Below the pieces are notes generated by a model. The model ran no database searches. It was not told where the DNA came from and worked only from the letters and a program-made list of their open reading frames with translations. The position numbers and the translations under genes were made by a program. 64,000 nt of DNA from Bin87 sp965217175 (lineage in GTDB: Bacteria > Chloroflexota > Dehalococcoidia > Lucifugimonadales > UBA3495). Location: the NCBI GenBank assembly GCA_965217175.1, contig OZ244251.1:2232001-2296000 (forward strand), written 5' to 3'. Within the stretch, counting starts at the first letter, position 1. Each line of letters opens with the position of its first letter. Shown here piece by piece: positions 26,417-35,343 of this stretch.

Positions 26417-27250
26417 TTGACCGTAAAGATTGTTACCGATAGCACTGCGGACTTGCCGGACGCGATAGTCGACCGCCTCGGAATCACAGTGGTTCCGGTG
26501 TATGTGCTGATTGATGATGTCGCCTACAAAGAAGGGGAAGACCTGAGTCGTGGGGATTTTTACACGCGCCTGATGCAATCGGATCGCATCCCAACGACAT
26601 CTCAACCGACCCCGGGGGATTTCCTGCAACATTTTGAACGATTGATCGCAGCGGGCGACGACGTTGTCTGCATTACTGTACCCAAAGGACTGAGCGGGAC
26701 CTACAACTCCGTGATCCAGGCATCCCGAGAATTATCCGATGGCGCTGTAAGGGTGATAGATGCCAACACGGCTTCTGCCGGCCACATGTTGCAGGTGATT
26801 GCTGCGGCGGAAGATGCGGCCGCGCCTGACGCTACCGCCGGGTCCGTGGCAGAGCGCGCGGAAGCGCGGGCAGAATCCGGATTCTGTTATTTTTCCGTGG
26901 ATACCCTGGAATACCTGCAAAGGGGTGGCAGGATCGGCAAGGCGCAGGCTTTCATGGGTTCTCTGCTCAAGGTTAAACCGATCCTGCTGGTGTCGGACGG
27001 TGAGGTGTTGCCAGTTGACCGTCCCCGTAACACGAACCGGGCCATGAACCGACTGGAGGAACTTGTCCGCTCTCGTGGGCCGGCTACCAAATTGGCGGTG
27101 TCCTATACAACCGACCCGCAACCGGCGCATGACCTTCTGGCGCGATTGTCCGACCTGGCCCCACCCGAACAAAGCTATATCATGCAGATAGGCTCGGGGA
27201 TTGGTACGCATGCCGGCCCTGGCGCGGTCGGGGTGGCGACTCTGAGCTAA
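26417..27250 (+). CDS. DegV family fatty-acid-binding protein (FakB-like)
   Basis: A 277-residue DegV protein that binds a fatty acid and presents its carboxylate to the FakA kinase. Family motifs are KIVTDSTADLP at the N-terminus, the PTTSQPTPGDF loop with the phosphate-binding Thr/Ser, PKGLSGTYNS, and the C-terminal IGTHAGPGAVGV motif with the conserved histidine. The start TTG at 26417 follows TTAGGGAG by about 7 bases and gives the standard N-terminus. It is paired with the DhaL-domain gene just upstream. Confidence 0.92.
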   Translation: MTVKIVTDSTADLPDAIVDRLGITVVPVYVLIDDVAYKEGEDLSRGDFYTRLMQSDRIPTTSQPTPGDFLQHFERLIAAGDDVVCITVPKGLSGTYNSVIQASRELSDGAVRVIDANTASAGHMLQVIAAAEDAAAPDATAGSVAERAEARAESGFCYFSVDTLEYLQRGGRIGKAQAFMGSLLKVKPILLVSDGEVLPVDRPRNTNRAMNRLEELVRSRGPATKLAVSYTTDPQPAHDLLARLSDLAPPEQSYIMQIGSGIGTHAGPGAVGVATLS

Positions 27251-27391
27251 TCCGGAAGTCCGGTTGGAACGTCCATTCGTTGACGGACGGCATCAGCACC
27301 CTCCGCTTGCTCCCGCCCGCGGAGTACCTGATCAGGAATAGCAATCCGCGGTGTCAGATGCCGTGGGCGTACATATCCTCCCATCGGGACC

Positions 27392-29956
27392 ATGATTCCT
27401 GAAGCACCCAACAACGAACCGCAGTGGCGCGATGCGTTGCGCAAAATCCTTTTGCTGGAAGAACACAAAGGATTCGCGGATACTGCGGTGACCGGAGGAA
27501 TTCGCCGGTTCGTAGACCGTTGGGAGTCTGAACTCCGCGCGTATCTAGCCGACCAACCCGAGCTGGTTGGCGAGCTGATTGACCGGCCGTACCGGGACCT
27601 GTCCGGGGGACAACGTCGCGCTTGGGTAGAGGCATGGCGACGAGCGATTTCGCAGGATCGGGATGCACGTCCGGGGCCGACTTTCGTTGTCAGAAACGCG
27701 GTCTTGAGCCAGACGGAGAATGCCGACACGTCGCGTACTGACCGGTTGTTGATTGCACCTTCCGAACCGCTGAAACCTTCGGGTAGGAAAAGTTCTTACG
27801 GCGCTCCGGTTCCGAACGCCAACCCTGGTGATCCGCAAGAACCGGTTAGCGCCCTGAGACGAATGGACGGCAAAACCGTGCAACGCCTGGAACTTCTCGA
27901 CGTTCATAGCGTTCGGGACTTGCTGTACTTGTTGCCGCGTCGTCATGACGACCGAAGCGAGATCACCAACATTTCGGATGTTTACCCAGGTGAGAATTTC
28001 ACCCTGGAAGGAACTCTGGTTGATATTCGGTCCGCCAGGGTGGGGCCGAGGCGATTGCAGCTGGCCCAGGGTGTGTTGCGGGACGATACCGGGGAGATCG
28101 AACTACAATGGTTTGGGCAGGGATTTTTGGCCCGTTCGCTGCATCCGGGGAGCCGATTATCGGTATGGGGAAAAGTAGAAACATACCGTGGTCACATGGT
28201 GATGTCATCGCCCGAATATGACCTCGTTACCGAGCGGCAACCCCCCATCAACACCGCCCGGATTGCGCCAGTTTACCGGTTGACGCAGGGAATGACGGCG
28301 CGCAATTTGCGGAGCCTAACCTGGCAAGCCATCGTTAGCAGTTTGAACGGAGTGCGGGACCCGTTGCCGGATGATGTACTGCGCCGAATCGCCGCCCCGG
28401 CGCTACGGGATGCGATCAGAGACGCCCACTATCCCGCGAATCTGGTTGCAGCGGAATCGGGTCGGCGTCGATTGGCCTTCGATGAAATATTGGCTTTCCA
28501 ACTGGCGATCCTGGGTCGGCGACGGCATCGCGAGCAAAATGCAACGGGCATTCCCGTCAAGTATGATCAAGGTATAGTCGATGGGTTCCTGGCTGCATTG
28601 CCATTCGTTCCCACTGGGGATCAACTGAAGTGCATCAGCGAGATCCTTTCGGACATGTCGCGCGGCACGCCTCCCATGAGCCGCTTGCTACAGGGGGAGG
28701 TGGGCAGTGGGAAAACCGTCGTGGCGCTGACGGCCGTGCTCGCCGCTGCGTCGGCACAGCTGCAGTCCGCATTGATGGCCCCGACCGAGGTATTGGCGGA
28801 GCAGCATTTCAGGACGGTGCGAGGGTTGTTGAACGAATTCGAGAACCCGGTACAGCAAGATAACGTGATTACGGTTTACCTGCCCAATATGCGCCGTCCC
28901 TTTACCGCGGGACTGCTTACGGGCAGCACACGCGCGCGAGTTCGGAAAGAAGTTTTGCGGATGGCTTCTGAGGGGCACATGGATCTGTTGGTGGGAACGC
29001 ACGCGCTGATCCAGGAAGGTGTGGAAATTCCTAATCTGGCGCTTGCGATAATGGACGAACAGCATCGATTTGGCGTCGCGCAGAGATCGACGCTGCGCAA
29101 TCAGGGAGAGGAACAACCGCATTCGCTGATGATGTCAGCAACTCCCATCCCGCGGACGTTGCAACTCACCCTCTATGGGGACCTGGATGTGTCGCTGATA
29201 GAAGAACTGCCGCCGGGCCGTCAGGAGATTCTGACCAGAATCGTGCCGGAGGATAAACGTCAGGCGGCATATTCATTCGTTCGGCAGCAGGTCGCGGCCG
29301 GCAGACAGGCTTTTATCATCTGCCCGCTGGTGGAAGAATCCGATAAACTGGACGTGAAGGCGGCGGTGGACGAGCACAAACGGTTGTCGGGTGAAGTATT
29401 TGCAGACCTGCGGGTGGGATTGTTGCACGGAAGAATGCCGGGACGCGAAAAGGACCGTGTGATGAGACAGTTTCGCGATGCAGACCTGGACATTCTGGTC
29501 GCAACGGCAGTGGTGGAAGTGGGGATAGATGTCCCGAATGCGTCCGTGATGCTGATAGACGGTGCGGAACGATTTGGCCTATCGCAGCTGCATCAATTTC
29601 GGGGTCGCGTTGGGCGCGGGGAATACAAAAGTTACTGCCTGCTGATGTCGGAGTCCGAATCGGAACGGGCATTGGAGCGGCTGGCAGCTTTGGAATCAAC
29701 GCGGGACGGTTTCCAGTTGGCACAGATCGATTTGCAGATACGCCATGAAGGAGATATCTTCGGCACATCTCAAAGCGGCGAACAAACGGCCCTGCGCATC
29801 GCCAATCTATTTGACCAGGATCTGATGGCGCTGGCCAGAAGAGAAGCCGCCAATATCATGGAGGCCGACCCGGAACTAACCGATCCCAGGCATGCTGGCG
29901 TTGCCGAGGAACGGGACCGGTTCCTGACCCGCGCTGAGCAGCATATCGGGGATTAG
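27392..29956 (+). CDS. recG: ATP-dependent DNA helicase RecG
   Basis: An 854-residue superfamily 2 helicase that remodels stalled forks and Holliday junctions. An N-terminal extension of about 150 residues precedes the wedge (OB) domain at about 190-300, as in some thermophile and Chloroflexota RecGs; E. coli RecG has 693 residues. Walker A is LLQGEVGSGKTVVALTA, the DExH-type box is AIMDEQHRFGV, motif III is MSATPIPRTL, and motif VI is QFRGRVGRG. The C-terminal TRDGFQLAQIDLQIRHEGDIFGTSQSG segment matches the RecG-specific end. The ATG at 27392 is used. Confidence 0.96.
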   Translation: MIPEAPNNEPQWRDALRKILLLEEHKGFADTAVTGGIRRFVDRWESELRAYLADQPELVGELIDRPYRDLSGGQRRAWVEAWRRAISQDRDARPGPTFVVRNAVLSQTENADTSRTDRLLIAPSEPLKPSGRKSSYGAPVPNANPGDPQEPVSALRRMDGKTVQRLELLDVHSVRDLLYLLPRRHDDRSEITNISDVYPGENFTLEGTLVDIRSARVGPRRLQLAQGVLRDDTGEIELQWFGQGFLARSLHPGSRLSVWGKVETYRGHMVMSSPEYDLVTERQPPINTARIAPVYRLTQGMTARNLRSLTWQAIVSSLNGVRDPLPDDVLRRIAAPALRDAIRDAHYPANLVAAESGRRRLAFDEILAFQLAILGRRRHREQNATGIPVKYDQGIVDGFLAALPFVPTGDQLKCISEILSDMSRGTPPMSRLLQGEVGSGKTVVALTAVLAAASAQLQSALMAPTEVLAEQHFRTVRGLLNEFENPVQQDNVITVYLPNMRRPFTAGLLTGSTRARVRKEVLRMASEGHMDLLVGTHALIQEGVEIPNLALAIMDEQHRFGVAQRSTLRNQGEEQPHSLMMSATPIPRTLQLTLYGDLDVSLIEELPPGRQEILTRIVPEDKRQAAYSFVRQQVAAGRQAFIICPLVEESDKLDVKAAVDEHKRLSGEVFADLRVGLLHGRMPGREKDRVMRQFRDADLDILVATAVVEVGIDVPNASVMLIDGAERFGLSQLHQFRGRVGRGEYKSYCLLMSESESERALERLAALESTRDGFQLAQIDLQIRHEGDIFGTSQSGEQTALRIANLFDQDLMALARREAANIMEADPELTDPRHAGVAEERDRFLTRAEQHIGD

Positions 29957-29975
29957 GGCATACGGGAATCGGAAT

Positions 29976-30650
29976 TCAGGCCGCGTTGTCCATGTCCCGG
30001 AAACGGTAACCGACGTTCCAGATGGTCTCTACGAATAGATGATCCGGGTCTTCGATCTTGGACCGGAGACGACGAATATGCACGTCAACCGTGCGGGTTC
30101 CGCCGAGGTAGTCGTATCCCCAAACCTGATTGAGCAGCGCTTCCCTGGTGTAAACACGGCCTGGATTGGAGGCCAGTAGTGTCAGCAACTGAAACTCTTT
30201 GTAAGTGAGGGAGACACGGCGTCCTCCCATGTTCACTTCGTAACTCTGCAGATCGATGGTAAGCTCTCCGACGCGGATCAACTGTTCCACCGCATGGCCA
30301 TTGCGGCGAAAAACCATTTGCGCGATTCTCGCCTGCAGTTCCGATGCCAACAGTGGAGTGACGATGAAATCGTCGGCGGCGATCGACGGGTCGTATTGTT
30401 CCAGCGCACTGTGGTCGAGCACCAGGAGAGTGGGCAATTGGAGTTGAGAGACCTGCTCAACGACCGCCTGGGCGCCGATTCCCACCGCCGCAAGGTCCAG
30501 GAGCACAGCATCCAAACTGCTGGATTGAGCTGACTCTTCCAGTTCGAAAATTTCGCTGCCGGCTCGACACCAAATACCGGCCTGGTCGATTTCATGGACC
30601 AAAGCAATCATTCCGCTGCCCGGTCGAGTGAGCAAGAATACCGAATACAC
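29976..30650 (-). CDS. OmpR/PhoB-type winged-helix regulator with degenerate receiver domain
   Basis: A 224-residue transcription factor. The C-terminal winged helix is canonical: LTYKEFQLLTLLASNPGRVYTREALLNQVWG, then TRTVDVHIRRLRSKIEDP and the wing VETIWNVGYRF. The N-terminal receiver keeps a possible phospho-acceptor D52 (LLDLAAVG). It lacks the acidic pair after the first strand, has D in place of the conserved Thr/Ser (LVLDHS) and Thr in place of the conserved Lys (FIVTPLL). It may therefore act without phosphorylation. No histidine kinase gene is nearby. It is convergent with recG. Confidence 0.88.
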   Translation of the reverse strand: MYSVFLLTRPGSGMIALVHEIDQAGIWCRAGSEIFELEESAQSSSLDAVLLDLAAVGIGAQAVVEQVSQLQLPTLLVLDHSALEQYDPSIAADDFIVTPLLASELQARIAQMVFRRNGHAVEQLIRVGELTIDLQSYEVNMGGRRVSLTYKEFQLLTLLASNPGRVYTREALLNQVWGYDYLGGTRTVDVHIRRLRSKIEDPDHLFVETIWNVGYRFRDMDNAA

Positions 30651-30847
30651 AGAGCAGAACCTTTTTACCTCATGGTGCGCCGGGCGACTTCAACCGCCGT
30701 ATCGGAGATGCCAGGCCATTGGCTGTGATTTGGTACTGCGCCTCGTTACGGTAGGGGGTGTTACAGTAGGGATGTGCGCCGTGGTGTTATGCCGCTGCAA
30801 CGTATCGTACCAACCCAGCCTAACGGAGCCCACTCCAAAGAAGCAAA
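30651..30847. other. Intergenic region with no recognised feature
   Basis: Between the divergent response-regulator gene and the DUF1445 gene. I see no RNA gene or repeat here; the promoter for the right-hand gene follows at 30848. Confidence 0.5.
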
Positions 30848-30876
30848 TTGACGATGCAATAAAGCCTGACTATCAT
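30848..30876 (+). promoter_or_regulatory. Sigma-70-type promoter of the D-glutamate-cyclase-like genes
   Basis: TTGACG at 30848-30853 and TATCAT at 30871-30876 with a 17-bp spacer; each box matches consensus at five of six bases. A start near 30883 gives a leader of about 90 nt before the ATG at 30972. Confidence 0.6.
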
Positions 30877-30971
30877 TGCGTTGAAAACGTGCAATTTTAG
30901 CATATAGGATTAACGGTTCATGTAACCAGTTTTCGCCACCGGTCTGGCACACAACCCAGGAGGAAACGACG

Positions 30972-31769
30972 ATGACCACCACCGCCACATTACCGGCAGA
31001 CCCCCCCGCCATTCGGGGGATGATCAGGTCAGGCAGTTACGATGGCGTAACTGCCGGTTTAGCCAACGGGTTCGTCCAGGCTAATTTAGCCGTGTTACCG
31101 CGCGACCTGGCGTTCGATTTCCTTCTCTTTTGCCAGCGCAACCCCAGGCCGTGCCCTTTGCTTGAAGTGATTGACGCCGGTGAAGTAGAGCCATCGTTTA
31201 CCGCGCCCGGCGCCGATATTCGCACCGACGTTCCATCCTACCGGGTGTATGAGCACGGAGAGTTGGTTGCGGAGATACCCTCCCTTGAGCAAATCTGGCG
31301 TAACGACCTGGTGTCGTTCCTGATGGGATGCAGTTTTTCATTTGAAGCCGCCATGTCTGATGCCGGGATTCCAATCAGGCATCAGGAGGCCGGATCGAAC
31401 GTGCCGATGTACATCACCAACATCGCAACGCAACCCGCCGGCGTGTTTTCCGGGCCAATGGTTGTGAGTATGCGTCCGGTGGCGCAGGATAAGATTGTGA
31501 GGGCGGTTCAGGTTACGTCCCGTTTCCCGGACACCCACGGCGCTCCGGTTCACATCGGCGACCCGGGAGCCATCGGTATCCGGAACTTGGAAGCGCCCGA
31601 ATTTGGCGATGCTGTTGAGATTCGAGCCGGAGAAGTCCCGGTTTTTTGGGCCTGTGGAGTTACTCCGCAGGCGGTAGCCCTGAATTGCAAGCCACCGCTG
31701 ATGATTACCCATTCCCCTGGCAAGATGTTTATCACCGATCGTCGTGACGCAGAATATGCGGTCATTTGA
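30972..31769 (+). CDS. DUF1445/YcsI family protein (putative hydro-lyase; D-glutamate cyclase N-terminal-half homolog)
   Basis: A 265-residue member of the DUF1445 (UPF0317, YcsI) family. Family landmarks are NGFVQANLAVLPRDLAFDF, FCQRNPRPCPLLEV, DIRTDVPSYRVY, FLMGCSFSFEAAM, the VSMRPV strand, FPDTHGAPVHIGDP and VFWACGVTPQAV. In the human mitochondrial protein DGLUCY this domain is fused to a DUF4392 domain, and the protein converts D-glutamate to 5-oxo-D-proline. Here the DUF4392 domain is the very next gene. AGGAGG lies ahead of the ATG at 30972, and a good promoter sits upstream. The reaction is inferred from homology. Confidence 0.88.
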   Translation: MTTTATLPADPPAIRGMIRSGSYDGVTAGLANGFVQANLAVLPRDLAFDFLLFCQRNPRPCPLLEVIDAGEVEPSFTAPGADIRTDVPSYRVYEHGELVAEIPSLEQIWRNDLVSFLMGCSFSFEAAMSDAGIPIRHQEAGSNVPMYITNIATQPAGVFSGPMVVSMRPVAQDKIVRAVQVTSRFPDTHGAPVHIGDPGAIGIRNLEAPEFGDAVEIRAGEVPVFWACGVTPQAVALNCKPPLMITHSPGKMFITDRRDAEYAVI

Positions 31770-31782
31770 TGCTGACAGGATT

Positions 31783-32658
31783 ATGACCGACACAATTGAA
31801 GATATCGTATTGACTCACGACCGGCGGGGTATGGGGATTTTGCGGCCCCATCTCCCCGACGATTATTGCCGGCAGGCTGCTCGGTACATCCTGGAGAATC
31901 CTGGGCCGGTGATAATAGTGACCGGGTTTTACATCCTCATGAGCGACGCGCCGGAAACGGACGGTCCTCCGGGAGCGATAGCAATCGGGGACGCCCTGCG
32001 AACGATGGGGAACGACGTTACCTACGTTGTTGATTCGCCGATGGCCGGTATGATGCAATCCTGGTTGACGCAGCGGGGCGATCCGTCGCGGTTGCTTGAG
32101 TTCGCGATTACCGACGATCCTGATACCAATCGACAACTGGCCTCGAATATCCTGGCCGAAGTTGAACCCGCGCTGTTGATAGCCATTGAGCGATGCTCCC
32201 CGGATGACGGCGGTGTGTACCGGAACATGCGAGGCCGCGATATTTCCCCGCAGACTGCCAGAATCGACGGCCTGTTTCAGTCGAACATACCGTCGGTTGG
32301 GATTGGAGACGGTGGAAACGAGATCGGGATGGCCAATTTAGCGCCCGTAATCAGGGATGCGGACCAGTTGCCCGATTACCCGGCCAATGTTGGCTGCGAT
32401 CGACTTATCGTCGCCAGTACTTCCAACTGGGGCGGCTATGGGCTGGTGGCCGCGCTATCCAACCAGGTTGGGCGAAACCTGTTGCCAGACGTGGAGACCG
32501 ACGGCGCGCTCATCCGGTACCTGGTTGACGCCGGAGCCGTCAGCGGAGTCAGCGGCGAGCACGACTATCTGGTGGACGAATTTACCCTTGAGGAGAATGC
32601 GGCGATTCTGAATGCGTTGCATGACCACGTGGACGGGCAATTGGCCCAAGGCAGTTAG
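31783..32658 (+). CDS. DUF4392 family protein (glutamate cyclase-like)
   Basis: A protein of about 291 residues matching DUF4392, the C-terminal domain of D-glutamate cyclases. Landmarks are VIIVTGFYI, DGPPGAIAIGDAL, LLIAIERCSPDDGGVYRNMRGRDIS, SVGIGDGGNEIGMANL and STSNWGGYGLVAALS. The ATG at 31783 is 13 bp after the stop of the DUF1445 gene; an in-frame GTG at 31744 would overlap that gene instead. The two products probably act as one enzyme or on the same pathway, likely removing D-glutamate to 5-oxoproline. No peptidoglycan genes are seen nearby that would use D-glutamate. Confidence 0.88.
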   Translation: MTDTIEDIVLTHDRRGMGILRPHLPDDYCRQAARYILENPGPVIIVTGFYILMSDAPETDGPPGAIAIGDALRTMGNDVTYVVDSPMAGMMQSWLTQRGDPSRLLEFAITDDPDTNRQLASNILAEVEPALLIAIERCSPDDGGVYRNMRGRDISPQTARIDGLFQSNIPSVGIGDGGNEIGMANLAPVIRDADQLPDYPANVGCDRLIVASTSNWGGYGLVAALSNQVGRNLLPDVETDGALIRYLVDAGAVSGVSGEHDYLVDEFTLEENAAILNALHDHVDGQLAQGS

Positions 32659-32833
32659 CCGGCGGTAGGTATTCTCAGAAACCGGAAACGCTGGATCGCC
32701 GGTGCATTGCAGTCTGCCTCTCGCCGGATGGACATACACCATAATAACGGGTCTGATGATTGATGCCGTTGATTGAATCCGGGCCCGCGATAGCGTCAAT
32801 CGGGCCCTCTGGAAGATCGAAGGAGTCGCTACG

Positions 32834-33211
32834 ATGGCCGACTGCATACATTGTGGACAGAAAGCCGGGTTTTTGCGCAACACGCACCGGGAGTGCGACG
32901 AGGCGTACCGCGCAAATCTGGCCAAAGTCGAGCAGGCTCGCCACGGATTGATGGCGGATGCCCGGACCGCTGTGCTGAGTCCTGTTGACGGCGAGGGTCC
33001 GCTGGACCATCTGAAAGCTGCCCTGCGGGAATCTGCGATTTCGCCGGCTTAGCAGCGCGAGCTGCTCGCTGAGGGCTGGGAGACTGCGGTGGGTCAGGTT
33101 CTGGAGGATGGTATTATGCGTGATACTCAGACTGCCAAACCGGTGAGTTTCCACACTACTGAAGGATGGTTTGTCTATAACCTGGTGACCAACCTGGCTC
33201 AGTTACAGTAA
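32834..33211 (+). pseudogene. Small zinc-finger protein gene broken by an in-frame TAG
   Basis: It starts with a good AAGGAG and ATG at 32834. The N-terminus MADCIHCGQKAGFLRNTHREC has C4, C7, H18 and C21, which look like a zinc knuckle. The frame stops at TAG (33050-33052) after 72 residues. It continues open in the same frame for 52 codons, with ELLAEGWETAVGQVLEDGIM and VYNLVTNLAQLQ, to TAA at 33209-33211. The downstream part looks coding, so I read this as a gene with a nonsense mutation and probably internal loss. The alternative is a genuine 72-residue protein with chance open sequence behind it. I do not know the family's function. Confidence 0.55.
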
Positions 33212-33279
33212 GCGCCCGGCGTTGCACCGGGTTGGAGGTTGGTGAAACGCCCTGGTCCAGCGCCGGCCGGGGTCGCAGG

Positions 33280-35280
33280 CTAGCTGACGGCCATCATTTT
33301 TTCTTCGGTGATGAGCAGTTTTTTCAATTCGAGCATTTCGTCGCGAAGGTGGGCTGCCTTCTCAAACTCCAATGAGCGCGCCGCGTCTTTCATCTGAAAC
33401 TCGAGATCTTTTACCACTCGGTACATATCGTCGCGGGACATCTCTTCGCGGGCGACTCGGTAGGCCGCCTTTGTCTCGGCCACCCGCCGCAAACCTTCGG
33501 TAATGTCTTTCACGGCCTTGTGGATGGATTGCGGTTCGATGCCGTTTTGCAGGTTATGGGAGTGTTGAATCTCGCGTCGCCGGTATGTTTCGTCGATGGC
33601 TTTTCGCATGGAATCGGTAGTTCGGTCGGCATACATGATGACATGGCCCGCCGAGTGCCGCGCCGCTCGTCCAACGGTTTGTATCAGCGAGGTTTCGGAA
33701 CGCAAATACCCTTCTTTGTCCGCGTCCAATATCACTACCAGGCTGACCTCAGGAAGGTCAAGGCCCTCCCGCAGCAGATTGATGCCGACGACGACGTCGA
33801 ACACACCAAGCCGCAGATCGCGCAGGATCTCAACCCGGTTGAGCGTTTCAATATCGGAATGCAGGTAGTGGTTGCGGACGCCCATTTCTGACAGGTAATC
33901 CGCCAACTCCTCAGCCATCCGTTTGGTTAGCGTGGTGACGAGCACCCTTTCCTGTTGTTCGATACGTTGACGAATCTCGTGCAGCAGGTCGTCGATCTGC
34001 CCGGTGGTGGGTTTAACTTCGATGGTGGGGTCCAGCAAACCCGTGGGACGAATCACCTGTTCTACGACGAGGCTGGATTTTTGCATCTCCACCGGTCCCG
34101 GCGTCGCGGAAACGAAAACTACCTGATTGATGTGCTCTTCAAATTCCTGGAAATGCAGCGGTCGGTTGTCCAGCGCCGACGGCAGGCGGAAACCGAATTC
34201 GACCAGGGTTTTCTTGCGCGCGATGTCGCCGTTATACATCCCCCGGACTTGAGGAAGCGTCATGTGTGATTCGTCAACGAACATGAGAAAGTCGTCGGGG
34301 AAATAGTCCAGCAACGTCCATGGAGCGCTGCCCGACGGTCGGCGCGACAAATGTCGTGCGTAGTTTTCCACCCCGGCGCAAAAACCGGTTTCGTCCAGCA
34401 TCTCCATGTCGTAGCGGGTACGCTGCTCCAGGCGTTGCGCTTCCAGCGGCTTGCCAAGTTGTCGGAACCAATCCACCTGCTCGTGCATTTCGGCTTCGAT
34501 ATCGATTAATGCCGCGTCCAGTTTTTCGCGGCTCGTGACGAAATGCTTGGCTGGGTATATGGCGATTTCCGAACGCTCGTTGAGCACTTCGCCGGTCAAA
34601 CCATCCAACGTCAGGATGCGTTCAACTTCATCACCAAAAAACTGGATGCGAACCACGAACTCCTCGTATGCCGGCACAATCTCCAGGGTGTCCCCCCTGA
34701 CGGTGAATCGACCGCGAGCCAAATCCGTGTCGTTGCGCTCGTATTGCATGTCGATGAGCTGACGCAACAAAGCCCGCCGGTTGTATTCATCGCCGACATG
34801 TACGCGGGCTACCATTTCGAAATAATCGGACGGATCACCCAAGCCGTAGATGCAGGACACCGAAGCCACGATGAGAGTGTCGCGTCGTGTGAGCAGCGAA
34901 GTTGTGGAAGAGAGGCGCAGTTTATCCAACTCTTCGTTAACGCTGCTGTCTTTTTCTATGTAGGTATCGGTACGTGGAATATACGCTTCCGGCTGGTAAT
35001 AATCGTAATAGGAAACGAAGTACTCGACCGCGTTGTGAGGGAAGAATTCCTTGAATTCGGTGGCCAGTTGCGCTGCCAGGGTTTTGTTATGCGCAATGAC
35101 GATGGTCGGGCGCTGAACTTGCTGCACAATGTTGGCCATCGTGAAAGTTTTGCCACTTCCGGTAACCCCCAGAAGCGTTTGATGGCGCAAACCTTCCGTC
35201 AAGCCGGCCGTCAACTGGTCCACAGCCTGCGGCTGATCACCCATCAATCCGAAGTCAGCTACCAACTGGAAATCAGCCAT
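33280..35280 (-). CDS. uvrB: Excinuclease ABC subunit B
   Basis: A 666-residue UvrB, the damage-verifying helicase-like subunit of nucleotide excision repair. Walker A is LLGVTGSGKTFTMANI; the beta-hairpin region is VEYFVSYYDYYQPEAYIP. Helicase motifs include DESHMTLPQVRGMYNGD and the C-terminal VGINLLREGLDLPEVSLV and QTVGRAARH. The C-terminal UVR motif that binds UvrC is at the end (DLEFQMKDAARSLEFEKAAHLRDEM). A TATAAT on the minus strand lies about 35 nt upstream (35315-35320). It ends the yebC-ruvC-ruvA-uvrB run on the minus strand, with a 63-bp gap after ruvA. Confidence 0.97.
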   Translation of the reverse strand: MADFQLVADFGLMGDQPQAVDQLTAGLTEGLRHQTLLGVTGSGKTFTMANIVQQVQRPTIVIAHNKTLAAQLATEFKEFFPHNAVEYFVSYYDYYQPEAYIPRTDTYIEKDSSVNEELDKLRLSSTTSLLTRRDTLIVASVSCIYGLGDPSDYFEMVARVHVGDEYNRRALLRQLIDMQYERNDTDLARGRFTVRGDTLEIVPAYEEFVVRIQFFGDEVERILTLDGLTGEVLNERSEIAIYPAKHFVTSREKLDAALIDIEAEMHEQVDWFRQLGKPLEAQRLEQRTRYDMEMLDETGFCAGVENYARHLSRRPSGSAPWTLLDYFPDDFLMFVDESHMTLPQVRGMYNGDIARKKTLVEFGFRLPSALDNRPLHFQEFEEHINQVVFVSATPGPVEMQKSSLVVEQVIRPTGLLDPTIEVKPTTGQIDDLLHEIRQRIEQQERVLVTTLTKRMAEELADYLSEMGVRNHYLHSDIETLNRVEILRDLRLGVFDVVVGINLLREGLDLPEVSLVVILDADKEGYLRSETSLIQTVGRAARHSAGHVIMYADRTTDSMRKAIDETYRRREIQHSHNLQNGIEPQSIHKAVKDITEGLRRVAETKAAYRVAREEMSRDDMYRVVKDLEFQMKDAARSLEFEKAAHLRDEMLELKKLLITEEKMMAVS

Positions 35281-35343
35281 TTTTCCTCACCCGGCTGTTG
35301 CGAATACTCTGGGTATTATAGCGGAATGGTGGAGGCGTGGTAG

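Noticed and set aside
33050..33052. TAG as a recoded (pyrrolysine or readthrough) codon
   Set aside because: No recoding genes are visible and the downstream part is too short and degraded to argue for translation.
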